Shown: positions 30,651-39,768 of the stretch, one piece after another
How positions within the stretch are numbered: the first letter of the stretch is position 1
Layout: the number at the start of each line of letters is the position of its first letter
Source: an uncultured Flavobacteriaceae bacterium
Lineage (GTDB): Bacteria > Bacteroidota > Bacteroidia > Flavobacteriales > Flavobacteriaceae
Length of the DNA stretch: 64,000 nt
Reading direction: 5' to 3'
NCBI GenBank assembly: GCA_913020295.1
Contig: CAJWAA010000002.1
Location: 111,641-175,640 of the forward strand
Translations under genes and position numbers: made by a program
The notes under the pieces: model-generated
Told to the model about the DNA's origin: nothing
The model's database searches: none
What the model saw: only the letters and a program-made list of their open reading frames with translations

Positions 30651-33500
30651 TTATTTGGTTAAATACATTTTTCTGCGCGCATACAAATCGTAAAATTCAT
30701 CTTCCTTTAGGCTATTAATAAATAATATACTTTCCCCTGTGCTTTTCATTTCTGGCCCTAATTGTTTATTTACATTTGGAAACTTATTGAATGAAAAGAC
30801 TGGTTGCTTAATTGCATAACCCTCCAATTTAGGATTAAAGTTAAAGTCTTTAACCTTTTTTTGCCCTAACATTACTTTAGTGGCATAGTTTACATATGGT
30901 TCTTTGTAAGCCTTAGCGATAAATGGAACTGTTCTAGAAGCCCTTGGATTGGCCTCAATTACATATACTTTGTCGTTTTTTATAGCATACTGAATGTTTA
31001 TCAAACCCTTAGTTTTCAAAGCAAGTGCAATTTTGTGAGTATGATCCTTGATTTGTTGTAAGACAAACTCACCCAAGTTAAATACAGGCAGGGTTGCATT
31101 GGAGTCTCCAGAATGTATTCCGCATGGTTCAATATGCTCCATTATACCTATGATATAAACATTTTCTCCATCACATATGGCATCTGCTTCTGCCTCTATG
31201 GCTCCATCTAAATAATGATCCAGTAAAAGCTTGTTGTTGGGGATTTTTCTGAGCAAATCCACCACATGGGTTTCCAACTCCTCTTTGTTGATGACAATTT
31301 TCATTCCCTGTCCACCTAATACATAAGAGGGTCTGACTAAAATAGGGAAGTCAAGTTTATCGGCCAAGTCGAGTGCTTGGTCTGCGGTTTCTGCCACCCC
31401 AAACTCAGGATAAGGAATGTCGTTTTCCTTGAGCAAAGTGGAAAAGCTTCCTCTATCCTCCGCCAAGTCAAGAGATTCAAAACTGGTTCCAATTATCTTG
31501 ATACCATATCTATCAAGTTTTTCAGCCAACTTAAGTGCAGTTTGTCCTCCTAATTGTACAATAACTCCTTCAGGTTTTTCATGTTGAATAATGTCGTAAA
31601 TGTGTTCCCAAAAAACAGGCTCAAAATATAATTTATCTGCAATATCAAAATCAGTAGAAACTGTCTCCGGGTTACAATTGATCATTATAGTTTCATAGTC
31701 ACATTCTGATGAAGCCAAAACTCCATGAACGCAACAGTAGTCGAATTCAATGCCCTGACCTATTCTGTTTGGTCCGGATCCTAAAACAATAATTTTTTTA
31801 CGATCACTGACTTTACTCTCATTTTCACTGAAGGAATCACTATCTCTAAGTTGCATTTTTTCTTCGAAAGTAGAATAATAGTATGGTGTTGAAGCTGAGA
31901 ATTCTGCAGCACAAGTATCCACCAGCTTGTAAACCCTCTCAATGCCCATGACAGCTCTTTTCTTATTAACCTCACTCTCAAGACAATCGAGCATATGTGC
32001 AATTTGACGATCAGCAAAACCTTTCTGTTTGGCCTCTAAAAGCAATGCTTTGTCTAAACTATCGATGTTGAACTTGGAAATTTCTTTTTCCAATTCGTAA
32101 AGTTCCTGATATTGTTTCAAGAACCACATATCAATTTTAGTGATCTCATGTATTCTACTCAGTGGTATGCCCATCTGTATAGCGTCATATATAACAAAAA
32201 CCCTATCCCAACTTGCATGGGTCAATTTCTCAATGACTTGGTCGTATTGAGTGTACCCTTTGCCATCTGCGCCCAGGCCGTTTCGCTTTATCTCCAGTGA
32301 CTGGGTAGCTTTATGCAATGCTTCTTGGAATGATCTCCCAATACCCATTACCTCACCCACTGACTTCATCTGTAATCCAAGTTTACGATCTGATCCTTCA
32401 AACTTATCAAAATTCCAACGTGGAATTTTTACAATCACGTAATCTAATGTGGGTTCAAAAAGAGCAGAAGTCGATTTGGTAATTTGGTTTTCCAGTTCAT
32501 CCAAAGAATACCCTATGGCAAGCTTTGCCGCAACCTTGGCAATTGGGTATCCAGTAGCTTTTGAGGCCAATGCAGATGAACGGGAGACTCTGGGGTTAAT
32601 TTCAATGGCAATAATATCCTCTTTTTTATCTGGACTTACGGCAAACTGAACATTACAGCCTCCAGCAAAATCACCAATGCTTCTCATCATTTTAATGGCC
32701 ATATCTCGCATGCGTTGAAAGGCAGTATCAGATAATGTCATCGCTGGAGCTACAGTAATGGAGTCTCCAGTATGAATACCCATTGGATCCATATTTTCGA
32801 TTGTACATATTATGACTACATTGTCTTTTTTGTCTCTTAAAAGTTCCAACTCGTATTCTTTCCAACCGGTAAGAGCTTTATCAATTAGGACCTCGTGAAT
32901 TGGTGAGGCCTCCAATCCTCTGGTCAATAATTCTTCAAACTCATCAGCATTATGAACAAAAGAAGCACCTGTCCCCCCTAATGTAAAAGATGGACGTATC
33001 ACCAAAGGAAAACCAAATTTTTGAGCAATTTCTTTTCCTTTGAGGAAAGAAGTGGCAGTTTCCGCAGGAGCAACTGGTATGTCTATGGTTTTTAGTAATT
33101 TTTTGAAACGATCTCTATCCTCGGTAATATTAATGGCTTCGATGTCAACACCAATTATTTCAACACCAAAATCTTCCCAAATACCTTTATCATCAGCCTC
33201 GATGCATAGATTAAGTGCGGTTTGTCCACCCATGGTGGGTAGAACGGCATCTACCTTATGAATTTTTAAAACCTCGATAATAGATTTTGTTATTAACGGT
33301 TTTAAATAAACATGATCTGCCATAGAAGGATCGGTCATAATGGTTGCAGGGTTAGAATTGATGAGAATAGTTTCAATTCCGTCTTCTCTTATGGATCTTA
33401 ATGCTTGGGTTCCAGAATAGTCAAATTCACAGGCTTGACCAATAATAATAGGGCCTGAGCCAATAATTAAAATACTCTTTATCTCAGGTCTTTTCGGCAT
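30651..33500 (-). CDS. carB: Carbamoyl-phosphate synthase large subunit, short form
   Basis: A 949-residue enzyme taken from the ATG at 33500 (MPKRPEIKSILIIGSGPIIIG); 17 further upstream codons are open but do not fit the family. It makes carbamoyl phosphate for pyrimidines and arginine with the CarA glutaminase (not in the window). Two ATP-grasp halves are present (first GGTGASFV region, second GGQGMKIV region) plus the oligomerization domain between. It ends after GPEMKSTGESILF and a short tail, so the C-terminal MGS-like allosteric domain found in the 1073-residue E. coli enzyme is absent. This short form is, to my knowledge, usual in Flavobacteriia. It follows rpmH and its terminator. Confidence 0.95.
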   Translation of the reverse strand: MPKRPEIKSILIIGSGPIIIGQACEFDYSGTQALRSIREDGIETILINSNPATIMTDPSMADHVYLKPLITKSIIEVLKIHKVDAVLPTMGGQTALNLCIEADDKGIWEDFGVEIIGVDIEAINITEDRDRFKKLLKTIDIPVAPAETATSFLKGKEIAQKFGFPLVIRPSFTLGGTGASFVHNADEFEELLTRGLEASPIHEVLIDKALTGWKEYELELLRDKKDNVVIICTIENMDPMGIHTGDSITVAPAMTLSDTAFQRMRDMAIKMMRSIGDFAGGCNVQFAVSPDKKEDIIAIEINPRVSRSSALASKATGYPIAKVAAKLAIGYSLDELENQITKSTSALFEPTLDYVIVKIPRWNFDKFEGSDRKLGLQMKSVGEVMGIGRSFQEALHKATQSLEIKRNGLGADGKGYTQYDQVIEKLTHASWDRVFVIYDAIQMGIPLSRIHEITKIDMWFLKQYQELYELEKEISKFNIDSLDKALLLEAKQKGFADRQIAHMLDCLESEVNKKRAVMGIERVYKLVDTCAAEFSASTPYYYSTFEEKMQLRDSDSFSENESKVSDRKKIIVLGSGPNRIGQGIEFDYCCVHGVLASSECDYETIMINCNPETVSTDFDIADKLYFEPVFWEHIYDIIQHEKPEGVIVQLGGQTALKLAEKLDRYGIKIIGTSFESLDLAEDRGSFSTLLKENDIPYPEFGVAETADQALDLADKLDFPILVRPSYVLGGQGMKIVINKEELETHVVDLLRKIPNNKLLLDHYLDGAIEAEADAICDGENVYIIGIMEHIEPCGIHSGDSNATLPVFNLGEFVLQQIKDHTHKIALALKTKGLINIQYAIKNDKVYVIEANPRASRTVPFIAKAYKEPYVNYATKVMLGQKKVKDFNFNPKLEGYAIKQPVFSFNKFPNVNKQLGPEMKSTGESILFINSLKEDEFYDLYARRKMYLTK

Positions 33501-33530
33501 AAATGATAGTTTGTAAAATTTTCTTAATAT

Positions 33531-33568
33531 AAAAAAAAAGGTGTTATTCAAAATAGAATAACACCTTT
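33531..33568 (-). terminator. Rho-independent terminator of rpmH
   Basis: A perfect 13-bp inverted repeat (33537-33549 pairing with 33556-33568, loop of 6 nt) is followed on the minus strand by a run of T (33539-33531). It lies 18 nt after the rpmH stop and 31 nt before the carB start, so it separates the two genes. Confidence 0.85.
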
Positions 33569-33586
33569 AAATATTGTTTTTTATCA

Positions 33587-33745
33587 TCATTTTTTGTGGC
33601 GAGGCTCAGAGGATACAGATATCTTTTTTCTACCTTTTGACCTTCTGTTGGCCAAAACTTTTCTGCCGTTTGCAGTTGCCATTCTCTCACGGAAACCGTG
33701 CTTGTTTTTTCTTTTTCTCTTTGAGGGCTGGAAGGTCCTTTTCAT
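33587..33745 (-). CDS. rpmH: 50S ribosomal protein L34
   Basis: A 52-residue protein starting [19 protein letters not shown], the L34 signature; the frame is open 19 codons further upstream but those residues do not belong to the family and cover the promoter. Highly basic, ending SEPRHKK. Single-gene unit with its own promoter and terminator; not next to rnpA or dnaA, which is common in this phylum. Confidence 0.96.
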   Translation of the reverse strand: MKRTFQPSKRKRKNKHGFRERMATANGRKVLANRRSKGRKKISVSSEPRHKK

Positions 33746-33772
33746 TTTAAAAAACTTTATCTTAAGGCCGGG

Positions 33773-33803
33773 CAAATATACAACATCTTTTCTCTTATAC
33801 AAA
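33773..33803 (-). promoter_or_regulatory. Promoter of rpmH
   Basis: On the minus strand TTTG (33803-33800), a 19-nt spacer and TATATTTG (33780-33773): an exact match to the Bacteroidota promoter pattern. It lies 28 nt upstream of the rpmH ATG and confirms the short start for L34. Confidence 0.75.
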
Positions 33804-33849
33804 TGGTATTAAACGTATTCTTATTAACTTCGAACCCAAATTAAATCTT

Positions 33850-34365
33850 ATGTTTCCAAAAATAATTAAACTCATTTTGGCCATAGCCTTCTTTTTATAT
33901 GGGGGTTACGAATTTTATGAGAGCTATATTGGCAATGGTATTTTCTTAACACTCTTATCAAGTATGATGGTATTGCTGTATTTTAAAAATGAAATGATTT
34001 TCTTGGCTTTTTTAAGATTGAGAAAACAAGACTTTCAAGGGACTGAGCGATGGCTTAATAAGATCAAAAGTCCTGAGCGATCTTTAGTGAGAAAACAGCA
34101 AGGGTATTTTTATTATCTACATGGAATCATACAATCTCAAAACAACCTCACAACTGCTGAGAAACACTTTAAAAAAGCCATTCAATTAGGGCTTACAATG
34201 ACGCACGATTTGGCGATGGCAAAAATGAGTCTGGCGGGAATCATGATGCAAAAAAGAAGAAAAAGAGAGGCTACTGCTCTACTGGCAGAAGCCAAAAAAT
34301 TGGACAAACATGGTATGCTGACAGACCAAGTTAAAATAATGCAACAACAAATGAAACGCATCTAA
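33850..34365 (+). CDS. Membrane-anchored TPR-like hypothetical protein
   Basis: A 171-residue protein with two N-terminal hydrophobic segments (about 5-22 and 30-50) followed by a helical part with TPR-like spacing (GYFYYLHGIIQSQNNLTTAEKHF..AIQLGL, about residues 85-115) and Lys/Arg-rich C-terminus. Similar small membrane TPR proteins are common in Bacteroidota without known role. Divergent from rpmH; its stop overlaps the convergent transglycosylase stop by 4 nt. Confidence 0.65.
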   Translation: MFPKIIKLILAIAFFLYGGYEFYESYIGNGIFLTLLSSMMVLLYFKNEMIFLAFLRLRKQDFQGTERWLNKIKSPERSLVRKQQGYFYYLHGIIQSQNNLTTAEKHFKKAIQLGLTMTHDLAMAKMSLAGIMMQKRRKREATALLAEAKKLDKHGMLTDQVKIMQQQMKRI

Positions 34366-35285
34366 TAGTGTCCTTTTTCAGGTATTGCAATTTCATAATA
34401 TTTTCTGGATCTGTTATTTAAGTGATTTTGCAATAGCCATGGGTTGTGAATCTTTAAAATTTTGTAATTAACGCCCATTTTCTGTGCAAAAATTGTAAGA
34501 TTAGAAATAGCTGTATCCAAGCCGTGATATCGAACTGGAACTGAAAAATACAAATCACTGTCATCAAAAACATAACCGTACTTTGATGGATTTTCAATAA
34601 TTTCTTTTATTGCAAGAATCCTAAATACGTATCGACTTGTTTCCTGACCCAATCCCAAATCAAAATAACTTTCCACCTTTTGGACATCTAATTTTTTTTG
34701 TATGCCTGAAATACCTCTATTGTATGAAGCAGCGGCAAGTGTCCATGATCCAAACCTATTTTTTGCCTTTTTTAGGTATTCGGCAGCCACCCTGGTGGAG
34801 AGTGATACATGATAACGCTCATCAACATTACTATTGACCTCTAACCCGTACTCCCTGCCCGTTGTCCTCATAATTTGCCAAAACCCTTTGGCACCCGCAG
34901 GAGAAATAACATTTTCCAATCCACTTTCAATTACCGATAAATATTTCAGGTCTGTTGGAACACCCTCTTCTTTTAAAATTTTTTCGATAATGGGAAAAAA
35001 CTTATTTGCTCTTTTAAGCAGCAACATCATATTGGATTGCCAATAGGTATTCACCAGTAATTCCCTGTCTAGTCGCTCCCTCAAGTCAGGGGAATCTATG
35101 GGTACTTTTTCTCCTGCAAAACTCAAAGTATCTGGTAAATCTAGAGCGTAAACCTTATAAGTTGGCTCTTCACCATAACTTTTTAGAGCAGTAAAACCAT
35201 CAATTGTAAACACAAATCCTGAAACCAAGATTATAAAAATGAAGAGAAATACTCCCCAAAGTAGATACATTATCCTATATTTCAT
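34362..35285 (-). CDS. Membrane-bound lytic transglycosylase (SLT domain)
   Basis: A 307-residue protein with an N-terminal membrane anchor or signal (about 5-28) and an SLT catalytic domain of the MltD type (about 95-230). The catalytic Glu120 is in SVIESGLE, followed by SPAGAKGFWQIM and the AAASYNRG motif. It would cleave murein glycan strands, making 1,6-anhydro ends. There is no LysM domain, unlike E. coli MltD. It lies 9 nt downstream of the alpha/beta hydrolase gene. Confidence 0.9.
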   Translation of the reverse strand: MKYRIMYLLWGVFLFIFIILVSGFVFTIDGFTALKSYGEEPTYKVYALDLPDTLSFAGEKVPIDSPDLRERLDRELLVNTYWQSNMMLLLKRANKFFPIIEKILKEEGVPTDLKYLSVIESGLENVISPAGAKGFWQIMRTTGREYGLEVNSNVDERYHVSLSTRVAAEYLKKAKNRFGSWTLAAASYNRGISGIQKKLDVQKVESYFDLGLGQETSRYVFRILAIKEIIENPSKYGYVFDDSDLYFSVPVRYHGLDTAISNLTIFAQKMGVNYKILKIHNPWLLQNHLNNRSRKYYEIAIPEKGHY

Positions 35286-35294
35286 TTTATGAAA

Positions 35295-35972
35295 TTATTT
35301 TAAAAATGTTTTATCAACCAAATTTTCAGTAATAATTTTAGGAAGATTTTTGTTTAACCAATCACTTTTCGTCAGTATGATTGCATGATCACCGTCTATT
35401 TTAATTAATGGGTTTTTAATATTTTTTACCGGAAAAATAGTATCCTGTTTACCGTGAATATGGACAATATTTTTATCAGCTTCCTTACGACTCCATTTAA
35501 CCAATTGATCAATGGCCCAATTCAGATATTCTGGATCCCTTTCAGAAAGATACCTTTTGTAATGATCAACACGGTGTTTAATCCCATTACCTAAGACAAA
35601 TAGTGCAAAAGTCTCAAGGTTTTTAACCCATTTTATGGGTAGTAATCGGTGAGCATTTGTTCTCTTTGCCAACAGCATATGATTGGGCATTTCCTGGTTG
35701 GATTTAATACTGGAAATAATAATTACTTTATTACATTGGATATGACTAGCCATTTCCTGCACTAAAATACCACCAAAAGATACCCCTACAAGAATTGGGT
35801 TTTGATGTTTTACCCTGAGACACATTCGCTTTGCATAATCTTGAAGGGATTCATTTTTATGAGGGGAAATCCATGTGAGAAAATTGATATTATAACGCTC
35901 AGATAATGAGAGAAACTCAAATATTCTTGGATTTGCACCCATTCCTGGCATAAGATATACTGATTCTGTCAT
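35295..35972 (-). CDS. Alpha/beta hydrolase family protein
   Basis: A 225-residue cytosolic hydrolase. The nucleophile elbow is GVSFG (63-67, Ser65), Asp177 in HGKQDTIFP and His196 in IDGDHAI complete a plausible triad. The N-terminal YLMPGMGANPRIF gives the oxyanion region. It resembles the small carboxylesterase-like hydrolases of Bacteroidota; the substrate cannot be told. It is 9 nt upstream of the lytic transglycosylase on the same strand, so both may be co-transcribed. Confidence 0.8.
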   Translation of the reverse strand: MTESVYLMPGMGANPRIFEFLSLSERYNINFLTWISPHKNESLQDYAKRMCLRVKHQNPILVGVSFGGILVQEMASHIQCNKVIIISSIKSNQEMPNHMLLAKRTNAHRLLPIKWVKNLETFALFVLGNGIKHRVDHYKRYLSERDPEYLNWAIDQLVKWSRKEADKNIVHIHGKQDTIFPVKNIKNPLIKIDGDHAIILTKSDWLNKNLPKIITENLVDKTFLK

Positions 35973-35991
35973 AATGTTTTACTATTTATTA

Positions 35992-36022
35992 TTGTCAATT
36001 ACTCAAAAAATATTTAATTTTG
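35992..36022 (+). promoter_or_regulatory. Candidate promoter of the small GNAT-like gene
   Basis: TTG at 35992-35994, 20-nt spacer, TAATTTTG (36015-36022), a good -33/-7 pair on the plus strand. The predicted leader to the ATG at 36093 is about 60 nt. Confidence 0.42.
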
Positions 36023-36092
36023 TATTCCCCTCTTCAACTAATAGACCAATATTTTATTATATATTAATTAAACCAAATTAGTAATATTCGTA

Positions 36093-36386
36093 ATGTATCC
36101 AGTTGAATTACAAAATAATGAATTCCTGAGACAGTTCGAAACCTTTGTTAATGGCTCTCTGGCAAGAATCGAATACGCTGAGCAAGAGAGAAAAATTTTC
36201 CTCACCAAAATCGTTATCCCGGGAGATGTTCATGATATTGAATTTGAAGAGAATTTCATCAAAAGTGTTTTAGAATTTATTTCAGAAAAAAATTTAAGAG
36301 TGGTTCCCACCTCACCAAAAATAGCAGGGTTTGTAAGACGCAATAAATCATATAAATCTCTACTACCAGTGGGTATTAAGCTCTAA
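36093..36386 (+). CDS. Small GNAT-like protein (YjdJ type) with degenerate acetyl-CoA motif
   Basis: A 97-residue protein resembling the short GCN5-type acetyltransferase family (PF14542 type). The C-terminal LRVVPTSPKIAGFVRRN and the central YAEQERKIFLTKIVIP align with family positions. The region that normally carries the acetyl-CoA-binding Q/RxxGxG loop reads HDIEFEENFIKSVL and lacks the glycines, so catalytic activity is doubtful. It overlaps the convergent mtaB gene by 11 nt at the 3' ends. Single gene. Confidence 0.68.
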   Translation: MYPVELQNNEFLRQFETFVNGSLARIEYAEQERKIFLTKIVIPGDVHDIEFEENFIKSVLEFISEKNLRVVPTSPKIAGFVRRNKSYKSLLPVGIKL

Positions 36387-37728
36387 CTGTTTTTTCAAAC
36401 CTAACAAATCCCTCCTCATCTATCGATTTAAGGGTAACCTTTTCTATCTTGTTTGCCAATAAAGGGTTCCATGGGGTTCTCACCTTAACATAATTTTCAC
36501 TGAAACCAGTAATGTAACCTCTTTTGTTCTCATTTTCGAAAAGGACATTTACATTTGCTCCTAATTGACTTTCGTAAAATGAACGTCTTTTTTTGGCAGA
36601 TAAGCCCCTCAACATTTTACTCCTCTTATTTCGAATGTAGTGTGGAACTATATCTGGTAAACTTATAGCCTCAGTATTTGGCCTTTCAGAGTATGAAAAA
36701 ACGTGTAGATAAGAAATCTCCAAATCAGCCAAAAAGTTGTAGGTATCCAAAAATTCGGAGTAGGTCTCGCCAGGAAATCCTACAATAACATCACCTCCAA
36801 TACAAGCCTGAGGCATCAAATCTTTAATCTGAGTTATTCGATCCCTGTATAATTCACTCAAATACCTTCTTTTCATTTTTTTTAAAATTTCATCATTCCC
36901 ACTTTGTAAAGGAATGTGAAAATGAGGTACAAAAGCTCTGCTATTGGCAACAAAGTCGATGATCCTATCGGTCAATAAATTGGGTTCTATAGACGAAATT
37001 CTGATTCGTTTCAAAGCTTCAATTTCATCTAGTGCTGCAATCAAGTCTAAAAAAGTGTGTTCATGTTTTTTATTACCAAACTCACCTTTTCCATAGTCTC
37101 CTATATTTACGCCGGTAAGAACAATCTCCTTGATTCCTCTCTTCGTAATTTCCAATGCTTTCTTTATTATATTTCGCAAAGAATCACTTCTGGAGATACC
37201 TCTCGCTAGAGGAATTGTACAATATGTACATTTGTAATCACATCCATCCTGAACCTTTAAAAAAGCTCGGGTACGGTCATCCAAAGAAAATGAGCTTTCA
37301 TAATGGTTAGCTTCGGAAATTTCACATGAGTGAATATATCCTTCTGGATTTTTAGTTAAATCTCCTAAATAGTCAATTAATTTAAACTTCTCGCTAGCCC
37401 CTAATACCAAATCTACACCATCGATTTCTGTTAACGCCTCGGGCTGTAACTGAGCATAGCAACCAATAGCCGCAACAAATGCTTTTGGATTTTGTTTTAG
37501 AACTTTTTTCACTAAACCTTTAAATTTTCTATCAGCATTTTCTGTAACTGAGCAAGTATTAATAACATAAACCTCAGCAGGAGAGTTAAAATCCACATGT
37601 TCATAGCAATCAGACCTAAAGTCACGTGAAATTGTTGCAGTTTCAGAAAAATTTAATTTACAGCCCAAAGTGTAAAAAGCCACCCTAGGTTTTGAAAATT
37701 TAGTAGTCATTTCCTCAACATACCCCAT
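36376..37728 (-). CDS. mtaB: tRNA t6A37 methylthiotransferase MtaB
   Basis: A 450-residue radical SAM enzyme that adds a methylthio group to t6A37 of tRNAs. The UPF0004 domain carries Cys23, Cys59 and Cys90 for one Fe-S cluster; the radical SAM motif is C163-DYK-C167-TY-C170; a TRAM-like C-terminus follows. The sequence TLGCKLNFSET is characteristic of MtaB rather than MiaB or RimO. A second in-frame ATG (residue 7) is an alternative start. Its promoter lies inside the 5' region of the divergent binding-protein gene. Confidence 0.93.
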   Translation of the reverse strand: MGYVEEMTTKFSKPRVAFYTLGCKLNFSETATISRDFRSDCYEHVDFNSPAEVYVINTCSVTENADRKFKGLVKKVLKQNPKAFVAAIGCYAQLQPEALTEIDGVDLVLGASEKFKLIDYLGDLTKNPEGYIHSCEISEANHYESSFSLDDRTRAFLKVQDGCDYKCTYCTIPLARGISRSDSLRNIIKKALEITKRGIKEIVLTGVNIGDYGKGEFGNKKHEHTFLDLIAALDEIEALKRIRISSIEPNLLTDRIIDFVANSRAFVPHFHIPLQSGNDEILKKMKRRYLSELYRDRITQIKDLMPQACIGGDVIVGFPGETYSEFLDTYNFLADLEISYLHVFSYSERPNTEAISLPDIVPHYIRNKRSKMLRGLSAKKRRSFYESQLGANVNVLFENENKRGYITGFSENYVKVRTPWNPLLANKIEKVTLKSIDEEGFVRFEKTVRA

Positions 37729-37755
37729 TATGATATTGGATTAAAAAAGTTGTAT

Positions 37756-37785
37756 TTTGCTGCAAATATACAATCTTTACACTTG
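37756..37785 (+). promoter_or_regulatory. Possible promoter of the oligopeptide-binding lipoprotein gene
   Basis: TTTG (37756-37759), 18-nt spacer, TACACTTG (37778-37785, one mismatch to TAnnTTTG). If used, transcription would begin near 37792 and the first usable start would be the TTG at 37813. Confidence 0.3.
37763..37770 (-). promoter_or_regulatory. Candidate -7 element of mtaB
   Basis: Minus-strand TATATTTG matches TAnnTTTG and lies 35 nt before the mtaB ATG. The -33 region is weak. It interleaves with the possible plus-strand promoter, giving a compact divergent promoter pair. Confidence 0.5.
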
Positions 37786-39411
37786 TTAAATAAACAGCTT
37801 AATTTAACGGTATTGAACTATTTAAGTTATTTAGTAATCATACTTTTATTATTTTCTTGCTATCAAAAACAGGAGGAAGATCGATCACACATGGTCTTTC
37901 GATATAATGAGTATGGCAGCATTACTTCTTTAGACCCGGCTTTTTCTAGAAACTTACCGAATATTTGGGCCACTACTCATATGTTCAATAGCCTAGTCCA
38001 ACTTAATGACGATCTGGAAATCATTCCGGATCTGGCAGAGCAATGGACAATATCGAACGATGGTTTGGTATACGAATTCCGAATAAGGGAAAATGTTTTC
38101 TTTCATCAGCATCCTGCTTTTGGAAAATCAAAAACCAGAAAAGTAAACGCATCAGATTTCGCATTTAGTCTAAAAAGGCTTTTAGATCCACAACTAGCTT
38201 CACCCGGGGGCTGGATATTACAAAACGTGGAGCGTATTGAGGCAAAAAATGATCAGCTTTTGATCATTACACTTAAACAACCTTTCCCTGCATTTTTGGG
38301 GTTGCTTAGTATGCGATATTGCTCGGTTGTCCCTAGGGAAATAGTGACAAAGACAGGAGGGAATTTTAGGAAAAATCCTATTGGTACAGGTCCTTTTGCT
38401 TATAAAAACTGGGAAGAGGATGTAAAATTAGTTTTGAGAAAAAATCCCCTTTATTTTGAACGCGACGATTTAGGTCATAGCCTCCCCTATCTTGAGTCTA
38501 TTTCGATATCTTTTGTACCAGATAAACAAAGTGAATTCATGCTTTTCTTGCAAGAAAAATTAGATATACTCAATACTTTGGACAATTCTTATAAGGATGA
38601 ATTATTAACCCAACAGGGCACGCTAACAGAAAAATACAAGGGAAAAATCAACCTTCAAAAAGGACCCTATCTCAACACAGAATACCTAGGCTTTTATTTA
38701 GACAGCCCTTCCCCTGTTATCAAATCTCCTTTGATCAGAGAAGCAATTAACATTGGTTTTGATCGTAAAAAAATGATGATTTACTTAAGAAATAATATTG
38801 GTTTTATTGGAAACAAAGGTTTTATTCCTAAAGGGCTTTCCGGACACCCTAAAGAAGTAGTCTTAAAATATCAGCCAGAAAAGGCAGCAGAATTAGTCAA
38901 GACATTTGAAAAAGAAACTGGACTGAAAGCTGAAATTACTTTAGCAACAGATGCCAACTATATCGACCTATGTGAATATATTCAAAGAGAATTACAAAAA
39001 ATAGGCATTTCAATCAAAGTCGACATGATGCCCCCAGCAACTTTAAAACAAGCACGTTCGAAAGGAAAATTAGAAATGTTTCGATCAAATTGGATAGCAG
39101 ATTACCCAGATGCCGAAAATTATTTGTCTTTATTTTACTCTAAAAATTTTAGCCCCACAGGACCAAATTACACCCATTTTTACAGCCCTACCCTCGATAG
39201 TCTTTATGAAAATAGTTTTTTTATTAACGATGCACAAAAACGGGGTGAAACCTATCAATCAATGGATTCACTGGCCATGAGCAAACATCCACTAATTCCA
39301 CTTTATTACGATCAAGTCCTAAGATTTAGCCATAAAAATGTTTTGGGGCTCAACCTAAACCCCGTCAACGTACTTAAACTTAAAAAAGTTCGCAAAACAA
39401 AAAAACCTTAG
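37783..39411 (+). CDS. ABC-type oligopeptide-binding lipoprotein (SBP_bac_5), non-ATG start
   Basis: A solute-binding protein of the DppA/OppA family (about 540 residues) that captures peptides or similar ligands. The lipobox is LLLFSC and the domain runs from about FRYNEYGSITSLDPAFSR to the C-terminus, with the family motif NPIGTGPFAYKNW. There is no ATG before the mature part: TTG codons at 37750, 37783 and 37813 are the options. I choose 37783, which gives a lysine-containing signal peptide (MLNKQLNLTVLNYLSY then hydrophobic); 37813 would fit the possible promoter better. No permease or ATPase genes are nearby, so it is an orphan binding protein. Confidence 0.85.
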   Translation: MLNKQLNLTVLNYLSYLVIILLLFSCYQKQEEDRSHMVFRYNEYGSITSLDPAFSRNLPNIWATTHMFNSLVQLNDDLEIIPDLAEQWTISNDGLVYEFRIRENVFFHQHPAFGKSKTRKVNASDFAFSLKRLLDPQLASPGGWILQNVERIEAKNDQLLIITLKQPFPAFLGLLSMRYCSVVPREIVTKTGGNFRKNPIGTGPFAYKNWEEDVKLVLRKNPLYFERDDLGHSLPYLESISISFVPDKQSEFMLFLQEKLDILNTLDNSYKDELLTQQGTLTEKYKGKINLQKGPYLNTEYLGFYLDSPSPVIKSPLIREAINIGFDRKKMMIYLRNNIGFIGNKGFIPKGLSGHPKEVVLKYQPEKAAELVKTFEKETGLKAEITLATDANYIDLCEYIQRELQKIGISIKVDMMPPATLKQARSKGKLEMFRSNWIADYPDAENYLSLFYSKNFSPTGPNYTHFYSPTLDSLYENSFFINDAQKRGETYQSMDSLAMSKHPLIPLYYDQVLRFSHKNVLGLNLNPVNVLKLKKVRKTKKP

Positions 39412-39446
39412 GGATTACGCTTTGGGGTATTTTCAGCTAAAAAAGA

Positions 39447-39698
39447 TTATTTTTTAAACTTTGAATATTTGTTTTTAAACTTGTCAATTCGTCCTGCCGT
39501 ATCAACCAATTTGGATTTACCAGTATAATATGGATGGGATGTACGGGAAATTTCCAATTTTACTAATGGATACTCTACACCGTTGTGCTCGATGGTCTCT
39601 TTAGTTTCAGCAGTTGATTTTGTGATGAATATGTCCTGGTTGGACATATCCTTGAAAGCAACGAGTCTGTAATTTTCAGGATGTATACCCGTTTTCAT
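39447..39698 (-). CDS. rpmE2: 50S ribosomal protein L31 type B
   Basis: An 83-residue L31 of the cysteine-free (zinc-independent) type B form: [20 protein letters not shown] at the start and [19 protein letters not shown] in the middle. It is the long form with the [11 protein letters not shown] tail. Single gene, convergent with the binding-protein gene. Confidence 0.95.
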   Translation of the reverse strand: MKTGIHPENYRLVAFKDMSNQDIFITKSTAETKETIEHNGVEYPLVKLEISRTSHPYYTGKSKLVDTAGRIDKFKNKYSKFKK

Positions 39699-39722
39699 AA
39701 CTAATTATTTAATTAAAGCAAA

Positions 39723-39730
39723 CAAATTTA
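39723..39730 (-). promoter_or_regulatory. Candidate -7 element of rpmE2
   Basis: Minus-strand TAAATTTG, exact TAnnTTTG, 24 nt before the rpmE2 ATG. No clear TTTG at -33. Confidence 0.42.
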
Positions 39731-39768
39731 ATGTTTTTAAATAAATTTACATGAAATAAAGTTAAACT

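Noticed and set aside
30640..30660. CarB seen as truncated by a frameshift
   Set aside because: No coding continuation of an MGS domain is found in any frame after the stop; the DUF6580 gene begins 38 nt downstream, and short CarB is known in this group.
39412..39446. AT-only hairpin (AAAAAA/TTTTTT) between the convergent binding-protein and rpmE2 genes
   Set aside because: The stem has no GC pairs and is expected by chance in this AT-rich sequence, so I do not call a terminator.
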